Shown piece after piece: positions 1 to 11,260 of a stretch of 64,000 nucleotides of DNA. The notes under the pieces are model-generated. The model was not told the origin of the DNA, searched no databases, and worked only from the letters and a program-made list of their open reading frames with translations. The stretch spans positions 62,741,702-62,805,701 of the forward strand of contig OZ020307.1 of NCBI GenBank assembly GCA_963971305.1, given 5' to 3'. The DNA comes from Arcuatula senhousia (Eukaryota; Mollusca; Bivalvia; Mytilida; Mytilidae). A program made the position numbers and the translations under genes. Numbering within the stretch: position 1 is the stretch's first letter; each line of letters starts with the position of its first letter.

Positions 1-3000
1 TGTCTGTAAAGGCTTCTGTACTGATCTCAATGTGGCCTAAAATGATAAGTTAAATACTTGTAGTTATAATAATCAGGCACCACTCTAGCCACAGCTATCA
101 GTGGACCATTAGCTGTCTGTAAAGGCTTCTGTACTGATCTCAAGGTGGCCTGAAATGATAAGTTAAATACTTGTAGTTATAATAATCAGAGACCACTCTA
201 GCCACAGCTATCAATGGACCATTAGCTGTCTGTAAAGGCTTCTGTACTGATCTCAATGTGGCCTGAAATGATATGTTAAATACTTGTAGGTATAATAATC
301 AGGGACCACTCTAGCCACAGCTATCAGTGGACCATTAGCTGTCTGTAAAGGCTTCTGTACTGATCTCAATGTGGCCTGAAATGATAAGTTAAATACTTGT
401 AGGTATAATAATCAGACACCACTCTAGCCACAGCTATCAGTGGACCATTAGATGTCTGTAAAGGCTTCTGAACTGATCTCAAGGTGGCCTGAAATGATAA
501 GTTAAATACTTGTAGTTATAATAATCAGAGACCACTCTAGCCACAGCTATCAGTGGACCATTAGCTGTCTGTAAAGGCTTCTGTACTGATCTCAATGTGG
601 CCTGAAATGATAAGTTAAATACTTGTAGGTATAATAATCAGACACCACTCTAGCCACAGCTATCAGTGGACCATTAGCTGTCTGTAAAGGCTTCTGTACT
701 GATCTCAAGGTGGCCTGAAATGATAAGTTAAATACTTGTAGTTATAATAATCAGAGACCACTCTAGCCACAGCTATCAGTGGACCATTAGATGTCTGTAA
801 AGGCTTCTGTACTGATCTCAAGGTGGCCTGAAATGATAAGTTAAATACTTGTAGTTATAATAATCAGGCACCACTCTAGCCACAGCTATCAGTGGACCAT
901 TAGCTGTCTGTAAAGGCTTCTGTACTGATCTCAATGTGGCCTGAAATGATAAGTTAAATACTTGTAGTTATAATAATCAGGCACCACTCTAGCCACAGCT
1001 ATCAGTGGACCATTAGCTGTCTGTAAAGGCTTCTGTACTGATCTCAAGGTGGCCTGAAATGATATGTTAAATACTTGTAGTTATAATCAAGGTGGCCTGA
1101 AATGATAAGTTAAATACTTGTAGTTATAATAATCAGGAAACACTCTTGTCACAGTTATCAGTGGACCATTAGCTGTCTGTAAAGGCTTCTGTACTGATCT
1201 CAAGGTGGCCTGAAATGAAAAGTTAAATACTTGTAGTTATAATAATCAGGAAACACTCTTGTCACAGCTATCAGTGGACCATTAGCTGTCTGTAAAGGCT
1301 TCTGTACTGATTTCAATGTGGCCTGAAATGATAAGTTAAATACTTGTAGGTATAATAATCAGACACCACTCTAGCCACAGCTATCAGTGGACCATTAGAT
1401 GTCTGTAAAGGCTTCTGAACTGATCTCAAGGTGGCCTGAAATGATAAGTTAAATACTTGTAGTTATAATAATCAGAGACCACTCTAGCCACAGCTATCAG
1501 TGGACCATTAGCTGTCTGTAAAGGCTTCTGTACTGATCTCAATGTGGCCTGAAATGATAAGTTAAATACTTGTAGGTATAATAATCAGACACCACTCTAG
1601 CCACAGCTATCAGTGGACCATTAGCTGTCTGTAAAGGCTTCTGTACTGATCTCAAGGTGGCCTGAAATGATAAGTTAAATACTTGTAGTTATAATAATCA
1701 GAGACCACTCTAGCCACAGCTATCAGTGGACCATTAGCTGTCTGTAAAGGCTTCTGTACTGATCTCAATGTGGCCTGAAATGATAAGTTAAATACTTGTA
1801 GTTATAATAATCAGGCACCACTCTAGCCACAGCTATCAGTGGACCATTAGCTGTCTGTAAAGGCTTCTGTACTGATCTCAAGGTGGCCTGAAATGATATG
1901 TTAAATACTTGTAGTTATAATCAAGGTGGCCTGAAATGATAAGTTAAATACTTGTAGTTATAATAATCAGGAAACACTCTTGTCACAGCTATCAGTGGAC
2001 CATTAGCTGTCTGTAAAGGCTTCTGTACTGATCTCAAGGTGGCCTGAAATGAAAAGTTAAATACTTGTAGTTATAATAATCAGGAAACACTCTTGTCACA
2101 GCTATCAGTGGACCATTAGCTGTCTGTAAAGGCTTCTGTACTGATCTCAATGTGGCCTGAAATGATAAGTTAAATACTTATAGGTATAATAATCAGGGAC
2201 CACTCTAGCCACAGCTATCAGTGGACCATTAGCTGTCTGTAAAGGCTTCTGTACTGATCTCAAGGTGGCCTGAAATGATAAGTTAAATACTTGTAGTTAT
2301 AATAATCAGAGACCACTCTAGCCACAGCTATCAGTGGACCATTAGCTGTCTGTAAAGGCTTCTGTACTGATCTCAAGGTGGCCTGAAATGATAAGTTAAA
2401 TACTTGTAGTTATAATAATCAGGCACCACTCTAGCCACAGCTATCAATGGACCATTAGATGTCTGTAAAGGCTTCTGTACTGATCTCAAGGTGGCCTGAA
2501 ATGATAAGTTAAATACTTGTAGTTATAATAATCAGGCACCACTCTAGCCACAGCTATCAGTGGACCATTAGCTGTCTGTAAAGGCTTCTGTACTGATCTC
2601 AATGTGGCCTAAAATGATAAGTTAAATACTTGTAGTTATAATAATCAGGCACCACTCTAGCCACAGCTATCAGTGGACCATTAGCTGTCTGTAAAGGCTT
2701 CTGAACTGATCTCAAGGTGGCCTGAAATGATAAGTTAAATACTTGTAGTTATAATAATCAGAGACCACTCTAGCCACAGCTATCAGTGGACCATTAGCTG
2801 TCTGTAAAGGCTTCTGTACTGATCTCAAGGTGGCCTGAAATGATAAGTTAAATACTTGTAGTTATAATAATCAGGCACCACTCTAGCCACAGCTATCAGT
2901 GGACCATTAGCTGTCTGTAAAGGCTTCTGTACTGATCTCAATGTGGCCTAAAATGATAAGTTAAATACTTGTAGTTATAATAATCAGGCACCACTCTAGC

Positions 3001-3535
3001 CACAGCTATCAGTGGACCATTAGCTGTCTGTAAAGGCTTCTGAACTGATCTCAAGGTGGCCTGAAATGATAAGTTAAATACTTGTAGTTATAATAATCAG
3101 AGACCACTCTAGCCACAGCTATCAGTGGACCATTAGCTGTCTGTAAAGGCTTCTGTACTGATCTCAAGGTGGCCTGAAATGATAAGTTAAATACTTGTAG
3201 CTATAATAATCAGGCACCACTCTAGCCACAGCTATCAGTGGACCATTAGCTGTCTGTAAAGGCTTCTGTACTGATCTCAATGTGGCCTGAAATGATAAGT
3301 TAAATACTTGTAGTTATAATAATCAGGGACCACTCTAGCCACAGCTATCAGTGGACCATTAGCTGTCTGTAAAGGCTTCTGTACTGATCTCAAGGTGGCC
3401 TGAAATGATAAGTTAAGTACTTGTAGTTATAATGATCAGAGACCACTCGTGTCACAGCTATCAGTGGACCATTAGCTGTCTGTAAAGGCTTCTGTACTGA
3501 TCTCAAGGTGGCCTGAAATGATAAGCTAAATACTA
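1..3535. repeat. 113-bp tandem satellite, about 31 copies
   Basis: Nearly identical units, each containing TGTCTGTAAAGGCTTCTG, recur at 113-bp spacing (for example starts at 1, 114 and 227). Units differ at a few diagnostic sites (CAATG/CAAGG, GCACC/GAGACC/GACACC, CTGTAC/CTGAAC, AGCTG/AGATG). A shortened 43-bp unit occurs twice, near 1087 and 1921, 834 bp apart. A three-unit (339-bp) block repeats around 2600-3050. The array starts before the window edge and decays near 3400-3535. No coding potential was seen. It lies beyond CCDC33 exon 6 in the direction of transcription, so it may be inside that gene. Confidence 0.97.
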
Positions 3536-3685
3536 AGTAGTTCTTTAAAATAACAAGAATAATAGAACAATGTGTCTTAACTTAAGAAAGACATTGAGAA
3601 CTGGTGGCTGTTTACCATAGTCAACTTAAAAATTGCTACAGATTTATGAAGGTTGTGTCTTATAAACTGATATACACAGAAAATA

Positions 3686-4060
3686 TTGCAACATATGTTA
3701 AACCTTTGTTCATCTTATGTCAATCATATGTTCACCATATGTTCGCCATATGTTTGGTGCCAATATGATAAGCATTTGTTGTCAAACATATGTTAAACAT
3801 ATGATGAACATATGTTTGGTAACATATGGTTACAAACATCTTAGAATTCAAAATGTGAGTTATGCATTGGCAATGAATTTAAAATGTTTTTTCTTCATTT
3901 TTTTGAAAAACATATGTTTGTCAAATGAAAACATAAAACATATGATGAGCATATGTTTTCAAACTTATGTAACCAAACATAAGCTGATTATATGTGTAAC
4001 ATAATGATAACATTATGTTTTTTCAAACACATGTTACACATATGTTGCAAATTATTTCCT
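3686..4060. repeat. CATATG palindrome-rich stretch
   Basis: About a dozen CATATG hexamers, most inside AACATATGTT-like palindromes, are packed into roughly 370 bases between the satellite and a LINE fragment. The short open frame across it (3717-4004) looks like a by-product of the repeated hexamer and is not called as a gene. Confidence 0.75.
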
Positions 4061-4089
4061 GTGTAAATATCAATGTTGAACAGCTATAA

Positions 4090-6216
4090 AGATCATTTAG
4101 GGCAGGACGATCCACCATTGATCATTTGCTTAGATTAGAGACTGATATTAAAAAAGCTAAAGTTAAAAAGCAATATCTTTTGGCAGTTTTTCTTGATATA
4201 GAGAAAGCTTTTGATTTAGTATGGAGACCAGGCCTCCTATACAAATGCAAGGATTTTGGCATTAAGGGTAGAATGTTCAATTTTATTAAAGATTTTTTGC
4301 AAAATAGAAAAATTAAAGTAAGAGTAAACGACGAATACTCTGATGAATTTGATTTAGAAAATGGCATTCCACAGGGCAGTGTTATTAGTCCTACACTTTT
4401 TAATATAATGATAGACGATTTGGTCAAACAGACCAAAGATTCCACCACTACTTCACAATTTGCCGACGATAGCGCACTTTGGGAAATGGGCAGAGATCTT
4501 TATATTTTGAAAAACAATATGCAAAAATCATTAAATAATATATCTCAATGGTCCAAAAAATGGGGTTTCAAAATTTCTCAGAATAAGACAGTAGGTGTAT
4601 TATTTAGTGACAAGAAGGAAGCTTCAGTCTGTCTCATGTTAGATGATAAGCCTATTAAATTTCAAAATACTGTTAAGTTTTTGGGAATGATATTTGATAG
4701 AAAATTGACATGGAAACCCCATGTTGCATATGTCAGGGAAAGATCCAAGCCTATTCTCAATCTTCTTAGGTATGTTAAGGCTAATAATTTTGGAATGGGC
4801 ATAGAATCACTATTAATGCTATATAGGTCACTCTTAAGATCAGTTTTAGATTACGGTTGCCAGGGATATAATTCAGCTTCACCCAATGTCAAGGAAATAT
4901 TAGATAAAATACAAGCAGAAGCTCTTAAAATTTGCTTAGGTGCTCTTAAAGCGACTCCGTTACCAGTGCTCTTGGCACAATCAGGCGAAACGCCACTCCA
5001 GCATAGGAGAGACCTTCTTTCTCTAAAATACTATGCTAGGTGCACAAGAACTCCATCAAACCCTGCACAAAAACTCACACAGCCATGCTTAGAATATAAA
5101 AAAGTATATTCACACAAATGGAAGCAAAACGATATGCCGTACGGGTTTAGGGTCAATCAAGAACTCAAAGAGCATAATTTACAGGACGTTGGTATTATTC
5201 AAAATCTGCAACCAAAAACTGCACCCTGGCTACTTCAACCAATTCAAACATCAGACAAAATTAAAAATATGGTAAGTAAGCAAGATAATCCACTTATCTC
5301 AAAAAATATAGTTCTACAAGCATTAGAAGACCAGTACAGCCAGTTCACACATGTATATACAGACGGATCCAAGGATCCAAATACTGGTAAGACAGGGTTT
5401 GCATTTTTCATACCATCTAAAAAAACAGCACGGTTTAGGCGTTCATCCGATAATATATCAGTTTACTCTACTGAAATGGCAGCAATAGCAAACGCATTAG
5501 CTTGGCTTCATGACAAAAAATATAAAGATCAAAAAATAGTTATTCTTACTGACTCTTACAGTTCAATTCAATCTATCAAAAATAACTCTACAACTAGACC
5601 AGATCTACTACAAGCCATACAAAACTTTGCTAATGCACTTTACAAAAAAGGTAACAAAGTCGTTATCGAATGGGTACCCGCACATCTAGGCATTCCTGGC
5701 AACGAAATTTGTGATAAATTGGCAAAATTAGCACTCAATCAAGATCAAGTAGATAGCAAGTTAGGACTAAGTGCTAACGAATTCATTTCTATCATATCAA
5801 AGATATACAAACAAAAATTACAAGACAATTGGCAGGATACTACTTTTTGGCACAAAAATGTTAACCCGATAGTTACAAAAAAACCACAGTTTTATAAAGG
5901 CAGCAGATATCATGCGAAGACCATTGTTCGACTTAGACTGGGCTACAGTCTTCTTCCGGGCAGCTTAGGTCAACACATCAAAAATATATCCCCAAACTGT
6001 CCACAGTGCGGGGTAAAAGAAGACACGGATCATGTACTTTTATCATGTACAAGGTTCAATGCATCAAGACAAAAAATGATAGATAAACTCAACAGCAATG
6101 GTATCGCAAATATCAATATCACCTTGTTGCTAAATCCACCAAAAGAACAGCAGCAAACTATCTGGTCAGCACTTTGCCAGTTCATCACTGACATTGATTA
6201 TCACAATGCTATCTAA
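4090..6216 (+). CDS. 5'-truncated LINE ORF2: reverse transcriptase plus RNase H (I/Jockey-like)
   Basis: The frame is open from 4090, where a LINE has lost its 5' part, to a TAA at 6216. The first residues fit reverse transcriptase block 2a (GRSTIDHLL). Then come the motif A region with LDIEKAFDLVW, motif B with GIPQGSVISPTLF, and the catalytic box FADDSALW. From about residue 410 an RNase H domain is visible: YTDGSK, STEMAAIANAL, LTDSYSS and WVPAHLGIPGNEICDKLA carry the expected D, E, D and D positions. A C-terminal CPQCG...DHVLLSC knuckle follows. RNase H after the RT is known from the I and related LINE clades, so I place it there; the exact clade is uncertain. The endonuclease is missing and there is no start codon of its own, so this is a dead copy, although the remaining 700 codons are intact and the copy is probably young. 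Confidence 0.9.
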   Translation, partial: RSFRAGRSTIDHLLRLETDIKKAKVKKQYLLAVFLDIEKAFDLVWRPGLLYKCKDFGIKGRMFNFIKDFLQNRKIKVRVNDEYSDEFDLENGIPQGSVISPTLFNIMIDDLVKQTKDSTTTSQFADDSALWEMGRDLYILKNNMQKSLNNISQWSKKWGFKISQNKTVGVLFSDKKEASVCLMLDDKPIKFQNTVKFLGMIFDRKLTWKPHVAYVRERSKPILNLLRYVKANNFGMGIESLLMLYRSLLRSVLDYGCQGYNSASPNVKEILDKIQAEALKICLGALKATPLPVLLAQSGETPLQHRRDLLSLKYYARCTRTPSNPAQKLTQPCLEYKKVYSHKWKQNDMPYGFRVNQELKEHNLQDVGIIQNLQPKTAPWLLQPIQTSDKIKNMVSKQDNPLISKNIVLQALEDQYSQFTHVYTDGSKDPNTGKTGFAFFIPSKKTARFRRSSDNISVYSTEMAAIANALAWLHDKKYKDQKIVILTDSYSSIQSIKNNSTTRPDLLQAIQNFANALYKKGNKVVIEWVPAHLGIPGNEICDKLAKLALNQDQVDSKLGLSANEFISIISKIYKQKLQDNWQDTTFWHKNVNPIVTKKPQFYKGSRYHAKTIVRLRLGYSLLPGSLGQHIKNISPNCPQCGVKEDTDHVLLSCTRFNASRQKMIDKLNSNGIANINITLLLNPPKEQQQTIWSALCQFITDIDYHNAI

Positions 6217-6282
6217 TTTCATTTTTTTTTTAATTCTTTTATTTTATTATTTTTGCAACTTTTCATTAATCATTCCTCATTT

Positions 6283-6600
6283 GAATCGATATGTGCCCGT
6301 GTTTACAGCTTCGGAACGCTGGACACGCTCAACATTATTGCTCATTTCAATCGATAGGTGCCCGTGTTTACAGCTTCGGAACGCTGGACACGCTCAACAT
6401 TATTGCTTATTTGAATTGATAGGTACCCGTGTTTACAGCTCCGGAACGCTGGACACGCTCAACATTATTGCTCATTTGAATTGATAGGTACCCGTGTTTA
6501 CAGCTCCGGAACGCTGGACACGCTCAGCATTATTGCTTATTTGAATCGATAGGTGCCCGTGTTTACAGCTCCGGAACGCTGAACACTACCACTCACCTGA
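6283..6600. repeat. 65-bp tandem repeat, five copies
   Basis: Units containing CGTGTTTACAGCT and GGAACGCTGGACACGCTC repeat at exactly 65 bp (reference base at 6311, 6376, 6441, 6506, 6571). They begin 67 bases after the stop of the RNase H LINE, so they probably belong to its 3' untranslated region. Confidence 0.93.
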
Positions 6601-6614
6601 ATCGAATCGTTTTT

Positions 6615-6950
6615 CAATCCAGGTGCTTTCTATTTATTTTTTTTTTTTCCTCTCTCTTTCTCTTTTCTATCTTTTTCTCAGCATAAAAACAGGATTCAAA
6701 TTGTTTCTAATAGAAAACGCAGTCTAAAAAACTTCATTACAATATTAAAGGTGCTTTCGCAGAAGTCCGCACTATCAAAAATGAAAATATTTCAATCCAG
6801 GTGCTTTCGGCGGAGTCCGCACTATCAAATATAAATGTTTTTTTCAATCCAGGTGCTTTCAGCGGAGTCCGCACTGTCAAAAATGAAAATATTTCAATCC
6901 AGGTGCTTTCAACGAAGTCCGCAATTATCTATGAAACAATTTCAATCCGC
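6615..6950. repeat. About 50-bp tandem repeat
   Basis: AGGTGCTTTC followed by GTCCGCACTATCAAA-like sequence recurs at 6749, 6799, 6851 and 6901 (50-52 bp spacing), with an outlying copy at 6621. It directly follows the 65-bp repeat and is probably part of the same LINE 3' region, which may end near the AATAAAG at about 7164. Confidence 0.85.
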
Positions 6951-7019
6951 TTTCTCTCCCATAGCTAAACCAACAAGTCTAAACCCAAGTAACATTCCCA
7001 ACCCCTTTTAATCCTTCTC

Positions 7020-8230
7020 ATACCCTTATACCCCTTTTCTATCTATATTTATTTTAAAAAAAAATATATATATATATCTATATATATAAAAAAAAAAAAA
7101 AAAAATCCTTCTCTCTCCTATTTAATCTATATTATGGCAATGTTAATACAACTGAATATTATTAATAAAGTACTTTTTGTTTCAGCCTCCTAGCAAATTT
7201 GGCACTTTTTAGAACTATATTCTAAATTCTAAAAGTGTAGTACTATAAGGCAGGTTATATCAAAATAGCCACATTTCATTCAAAGCCATTTCTTTATTCA
7301 AAACGCCTATAGTATTCACTCTTACCAGCGGCACAGTGCTGGGGTCGACTGTGTGGGTGGTTGTAAATCTGCGTACTTCCACTCCGTGTGCTAGCACGTT
7401 AAAACCCGAGAACTACGCTCGGCTAGCCAAGGCAGCTAAATTATTTTATATGCATTAATTTACACCCTTTGGCTTATTATTCTCTCGGCTCAAAATATGC
7501 ATACACATTGGCTATCTAACTTCAAACACACAAAATAACATAAATTTGCAACACACCTTTGGCATACCCAATAAAAACACGCATTTGGCTCTAAAACGCA
7601 ACACCTTTTGGCAGTTCAAAATTAAACACGGCTGTTGTTCCTGGTCTCAGCTTGGCATCCTACAGCTCCTGGCGTCCGGCTCACGTTTGGCTAATTCACT
7701 CATATTTGGCATTAAATTTTTGTTTCAAAATACATTGCGTCTCACCTTTGGCATTAAATTTTTATTTCAAAACCCAGCTCCTACTCTTCCGACTTTTTGG
7801 CATTAAATTTTTGCTTTCAAAAACGGCACCACGGGTCCGGCTTGTTTCTCCTACACCACGTCCTGGCATATTATATTTGGCATTAAATTTTTAATTTTCT
7901 TTCAAAAAACAATAAATATATACTATTTATTCATTTATTTACTTTTTATTGTATCATTATTTATTAAATATTCGTTTTTCTTTTTCATTTTCATTTTCTT
8001 AAACACACTTATTTTAAATATTATTTTATTTTTTATTTTTAATTATTTATTCATTTTTCTTTTATTTTTTATTTTTTTTTATTATTTTACTGCATTTTCT
8101 ATTTTTACTAAAAATTATTTAATTTATTTTTATTATATAAATTATTAAATGCTCGCTTCAGAGCACGTCGCTGCAGACCTATATATAGGTATAGTCACGA
8201 CGTTTAACTCCCCAGTCAGTCTGCTATAGT
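7020..8230. repeat. AT-rich region with TTTGGCATTAAATTTTT repeats
   Basis: TTTGGCATTAAATTTTT followed by a T-rich stretch and CAAAA occurs four times between 7707 and 7915 with irregular spacing. Shorter TTTGGC words occur from 7440 onward. On either side are poly-A, poly-T and (TA)n tracts. I recognise no gene or known element. The 60- to 86-codon open frames here are by-products of the repeats. Confidence 0.6.
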
Positions 8231-8444
8231 CATGATAGTAATACCGCAATATGCTGTCTTCGTTATAATGATTGTTACATGTACAAATTTCATGAAAATT
8301 AATCTTATGGCTCATTAATAGCATAAAAGCAAATGACAGATGAGAAAACCTAAAGTATGGTAAAAGTTTTGTGGCAAAAAAACAACAACTCTTTTTAGAC
8401 TTTAATATTAAACATTTATGTATATCTACTAGTACTTATATTAC

Positions 8445-8549
8445 CTCAAGGGCCAGATAATCTGGTGATGAAGGATCTTTGGGTAAATGTTTGGACTTCC
8501 TGGTAATGGTGACAAACATTCTAACTCCATTTGGCAGGCCTTTTACAGG
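8445..8549 (-). CDS. CCDC33-like gene, coding exon 6
   Basis: On the minus strand a TTTATTTTCAG acceptor precedes 35 full codons, and the exon ends at GAG before GTAATA. The peptide starts PVKGLPNGVRMFVTITRKSK and contains LALE; it aligns with the vertebrate CCDC33 stretch after the C2-like domain (LYATVVRKS...MALEIFLRG as I know it). It begins in phase 0, exactly as exon 5 ends. It is the last exon I can find. The next one should encode the residues after ALE and is either left of the window or too diverged to see. Confidence 0.82.
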
Positions 8550-8654
8550 CTGAAAATAAAATGATACTACATAAGTGATATATCATATGAAAAGTGAAAC
8601 TGTTGAAGCAAATGTTTTGATTGGTAGTTACAATGCTATCTAGGAATATTTTTA

Positions 8655-8885
8655 GACTTGACTAGAATGGTGTCTTATGTGGAAGATGAATGTTGCCTGT
8701 ATCTTAAAATATTCAGTAAACAGGAAGTAGAGGAGTTGCAGACATAAAGTTGTTTTTCACCAAAGAATACTAAGAGGCAAAGCTACAAACCAAATATCAA
8801 GAGGCTGTGGCAAGTACATAGTTGCTGTAAAAAATTTGTTATGCAACAGGACACTGCAAAATGAACAATAATGCCCCCTATTATA
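8655..8885. repeat. Dispersed repeat: ACTAGAATGG...AACAGGAAGTA family
   Basis: It starts near ACTAGAATGGTGTCTT, contains TAAACAGGAAGTAGA and CAAATATCAAGAGGCTGTGGCA, and resembles segments at about 29700-29875, 33186-33625 and 41729-41800. It is a noncoding interspersed element. Confidence 0.6.
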
Positions 8886-8929
8886 ATGTCACTTTGCACC
8901 ATGTTGCCAGTGAAATACACATAGGGGGG

Positions 8930-9009
8930 GGTCTGGGTGACCGAGTGGTCTATAGCGCTGGTTTAAATACCTCTCAGCTGGTGTTCAAGTCCCATTAGTA
9001 TTTAACAAA
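8930..9009 (+). mobile_element. SINE, tRNA-derived head (5' part)
   Basis: GGTGACCGAGTGGTCTATAG resembles an A box and GGTGTTCAAGTCCC a B box of a tRNA-like RNA polymerase III promoter, about 50 bases apart. The SINE is cut at about 9009 by a hairpin-ended element and resumes at 11091. A head with GGTGACCGAGTGGTCTA followed by a body ending in GGCGTTAAACACCAA is, from what I know of mollusc SINEs, a common combination. Confidence 0.72.
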
Positions 9010-9144
9010 ACAAGAGGCTCCCAGGAGCCTGAATCGCTCACCTGACATATGTGCCTGAAGTAAAGGTTGTTCGGCAAAATCTATTTGAAGTTGAAAGGGT
9101 CATAAGATAAGTAAGCATTCTGAGAGTATTGTAAAAACAATACT

Positions 9145-9652
9145 TAGTCCCCTACCGGCCTCATATTTCAGTCACTGGTAACAATTTGTCAAACAAATGA
9201 ATACCTAAACTTTATCAGTTTATTATCTACAAGGAACAATAAAAAAGTTTAGAAAAGAAAATTGCAATAGATTTTCAAACTTCAAAGGGCCATATCTCCC
9301 ATAAAAATTTGTGGACGGGCACGAAACTCAAACTTCATCTATAACTCACCAAGTTAACTCACAGACAAAAGATCACTTCATTATCTATAAGCGTTAAGAA
9401 AAAAAATGTGTAAAACTGATATTTTAGTGAATTTTCAAAGTTCAAAGGGCCATAACTCCCATAAAAAATTGTGGACCGGCAGGAAACTTAAACTTGATCT
9501 GTAACTCATCAAGGTAAACTCACATACCAAAAATCAGTTCATTATCTATAAGCGTTTAGAAAAAAAGTGCGGAAAACTGAGGCGTGACAGACAGACAGAC
9601 GGATAGAGTGCAAACCTATAGTCCCCTTCGGCTTTCCCCGGTAGGGGACTAA
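9145..9652 (+). mobile_element. Type-2 hairpin-ended element, nested
   Basis: It begins TAGTCCCCTACCGG and ends AGTCCCCTTCGGC...CCGGTAGGGGACTAA, so the 5' motif recurs at the 3' end together with its inverted copy. Two internal modules repeat at 160 bp (ATTTTCAAA at 9271 and 9431). A GACAGACAGACGG tract precedes the terminal hairpin. It is noncoding. Confidence 0.75.
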
Positions 9653-9737
9653 TAAGGAAGTCATCTGACAATATGGTGGGTCTTAAGGTGTTGTTCTCAA
9701 TCAAAATCTAACAAGGAAATGTGTCAAGATGACACTG

Positions 9738-10326
9738 ATGCCCCGCTGGCAAATAAAATAAAACTGTTATTTTTACCAAATTTGCTAAGTCCAAGGGCCC
9801 TAATTTGGGTCAAAATCAGTGGACTGGAACGAAACTCGATCTTGACCTGTAACTCATCATCGTAGACTCACATACCAAAAATCTTTTGAATATATGCAAG
9901 GATGTGGAAAAAAAGTGCGGAAAACTTTTTTTTTACAAAATTTGCTAAGTTCAAGGGCCGTAATTTAGGTCAGAATCAGTGGACCGGAACGAAACTCGAA
10001 CTTGACCTGTAACTCATCATGGTAGACTCACATACCAAAAATCTTTTGAATATATGCAAGGATGTGGAAAAAAAGTGCGGAAAACTTTTTTTTACAAAAT
10101 TTGCTAAGTTCAAGGGCCGTAATTTAGGTCAGAATCAGTGGACCAGAACGAAACTCGAACTTGACCTGTAACTCATCATGGTAGACTCACATACCAAAAA
10201 TCTTTTGAATATATGCAAGGATGTCGAAAAAAAGTGCGGAAAACTAAAGTGTGACGGACGGACGGAAGGACGGACGAATGGACCGAAAAACTATATGCCC
10301 CCCAACAAAGTTGGCGGGGCATAAAA
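9738..10326 (+). mobile_element. Type-3 hairpin-ended element, nested
   Basis: The 5' motif is GATGCCCCGCTGGC. The 3' end is ATGCCCCCCAACAAAG TTGGCGGGGCATAAAAA, a hairpin. Three internal modules repeat at 159-160 bp (TTTGCTAAGT at 9781, 9941, 10100). A GACGGACGGAAGGACGGACG tract lies before the hairpin. It is noncoding. Confidence 0.8.
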
Positions 10327-11090
10327 ATCTGTCACCCTTTTTGAGTTATTAGCAAAAAAATGCGGTTTAATCTAATGTTCTATTTTTAGCCACAGGGGCC
10401 ATGTTTTACAACCAATCAAAAATCCCCACATCAGTTCTATACACCTAATGCTAATAAACAATAATACCAAATTTGGTTCAAATTGGACTTAAAGTGTCAG
10501 AGGAGTTTTCAATGTAATGAGGAAATGCTTTTTAAATGCTCAATTTTGAAAAAAGGCAATAACTCCTCAAAGGAAAGGTCTTACAACCTTGACCCAATTA
10601 CATATTTTGTAGATCTTGATGCGCTTAACAATATGCAATTAAAGTTTCTCAAATATCTTGTATAGTTTGCAAGATATTGAGCTAAACAGGTGCAAAATTT
10701 GCAAAAAATCCACAAAAAGGGCAATTACTCCTACATGGGTTGTTGGATTTTCTTCAAAATTTCAGGGTAGGTAGATCTTGAGGTGTTGATCACTTTTACC
10801 TAGCCAGAATTTTGATATCTGTAGCCATTTTTGAGTTATTTTCAAAAAACTGCATTTTACCCCTATGTTCTATTTTTAGCCATGGCGGCCATGTTTTACG
10901 CTGAATCAAAAATTTCCACATCAATTCTGAGCACGGAATGCTAATGAACAACCATACCAAGCTTGGTTGCAATTGGACTTATGGTGTCAGAGAAGTTAAC
11001 GTTTTAAAAAGTTTACGGACAACGGACGGACGACGGACGCCAAGTGATGACAATAGATCACATGACCCTTCTGGTCAGGTGAGCTAAAAA

Positions 11091-11260
11091 AGGACTTCCC
11101 CAACTGTATGTGATTTGGTTTATCAGTTACCTGCCCAAGGTCGGTGGATTCCTCAGGGTACTCCGGTTTCCTTCACCATTAAAACTGACCGTCCTACATG
11201 GCCCAGGTGCTTCGATAAAGGGCGTTAAACACCAACACAAACACGCATGAAATACACATA
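11091..11260 (+). mobile_element. SINE, body and tail (3' part)
   Basis: GGTCGGTGGATTCCTCAGGG, ACTCCGGTTTCCTTCACCA, AACTGACCG and GGGCGTTAAACACCAACAC form the central domain and tail of a mollusc-type SINE. This piece continues the tRNA-like head at 8930-9009 across the inserted hairpin element. Confidence 0.75.

Larger units (their letters stand above)
9010..11090 (+). mobile_element. Type-1 hairpin-ended element (host of two nested elements)
   Basis: The 5' end is a small palindrome (AGGCTCCCAGGAGCCT) followed by GCTCACCTGA. The 3' end has GGACGGACGACGGACG, then ATGACAATAGATCACATGACC and GGTCAGGTGAGC TAAAAA, forming a hairpin whose right arm is complementary to the 5' motif. The inside has repeated AATAACTCC and CCATGGCGGCCATGTT words. 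It is noncoding. It is inserted in a SINE (8930-9009 / 11091-11260) and contains a type-2 and a type-3 element. Confidence 0.8.

Noticed and set aside
1..3535. CRISPR-like array
   Set aside because: Units are contiguous 113-bp satellite copies with no unique spacers, in an animal genome.
3717..4004. 95-codon open frame
   Set aside because: It runs through the CATATG palindrome cluster; residues repeat with the hexamer (VKHMM, SICxQTYV) and no start context or domain is visible.
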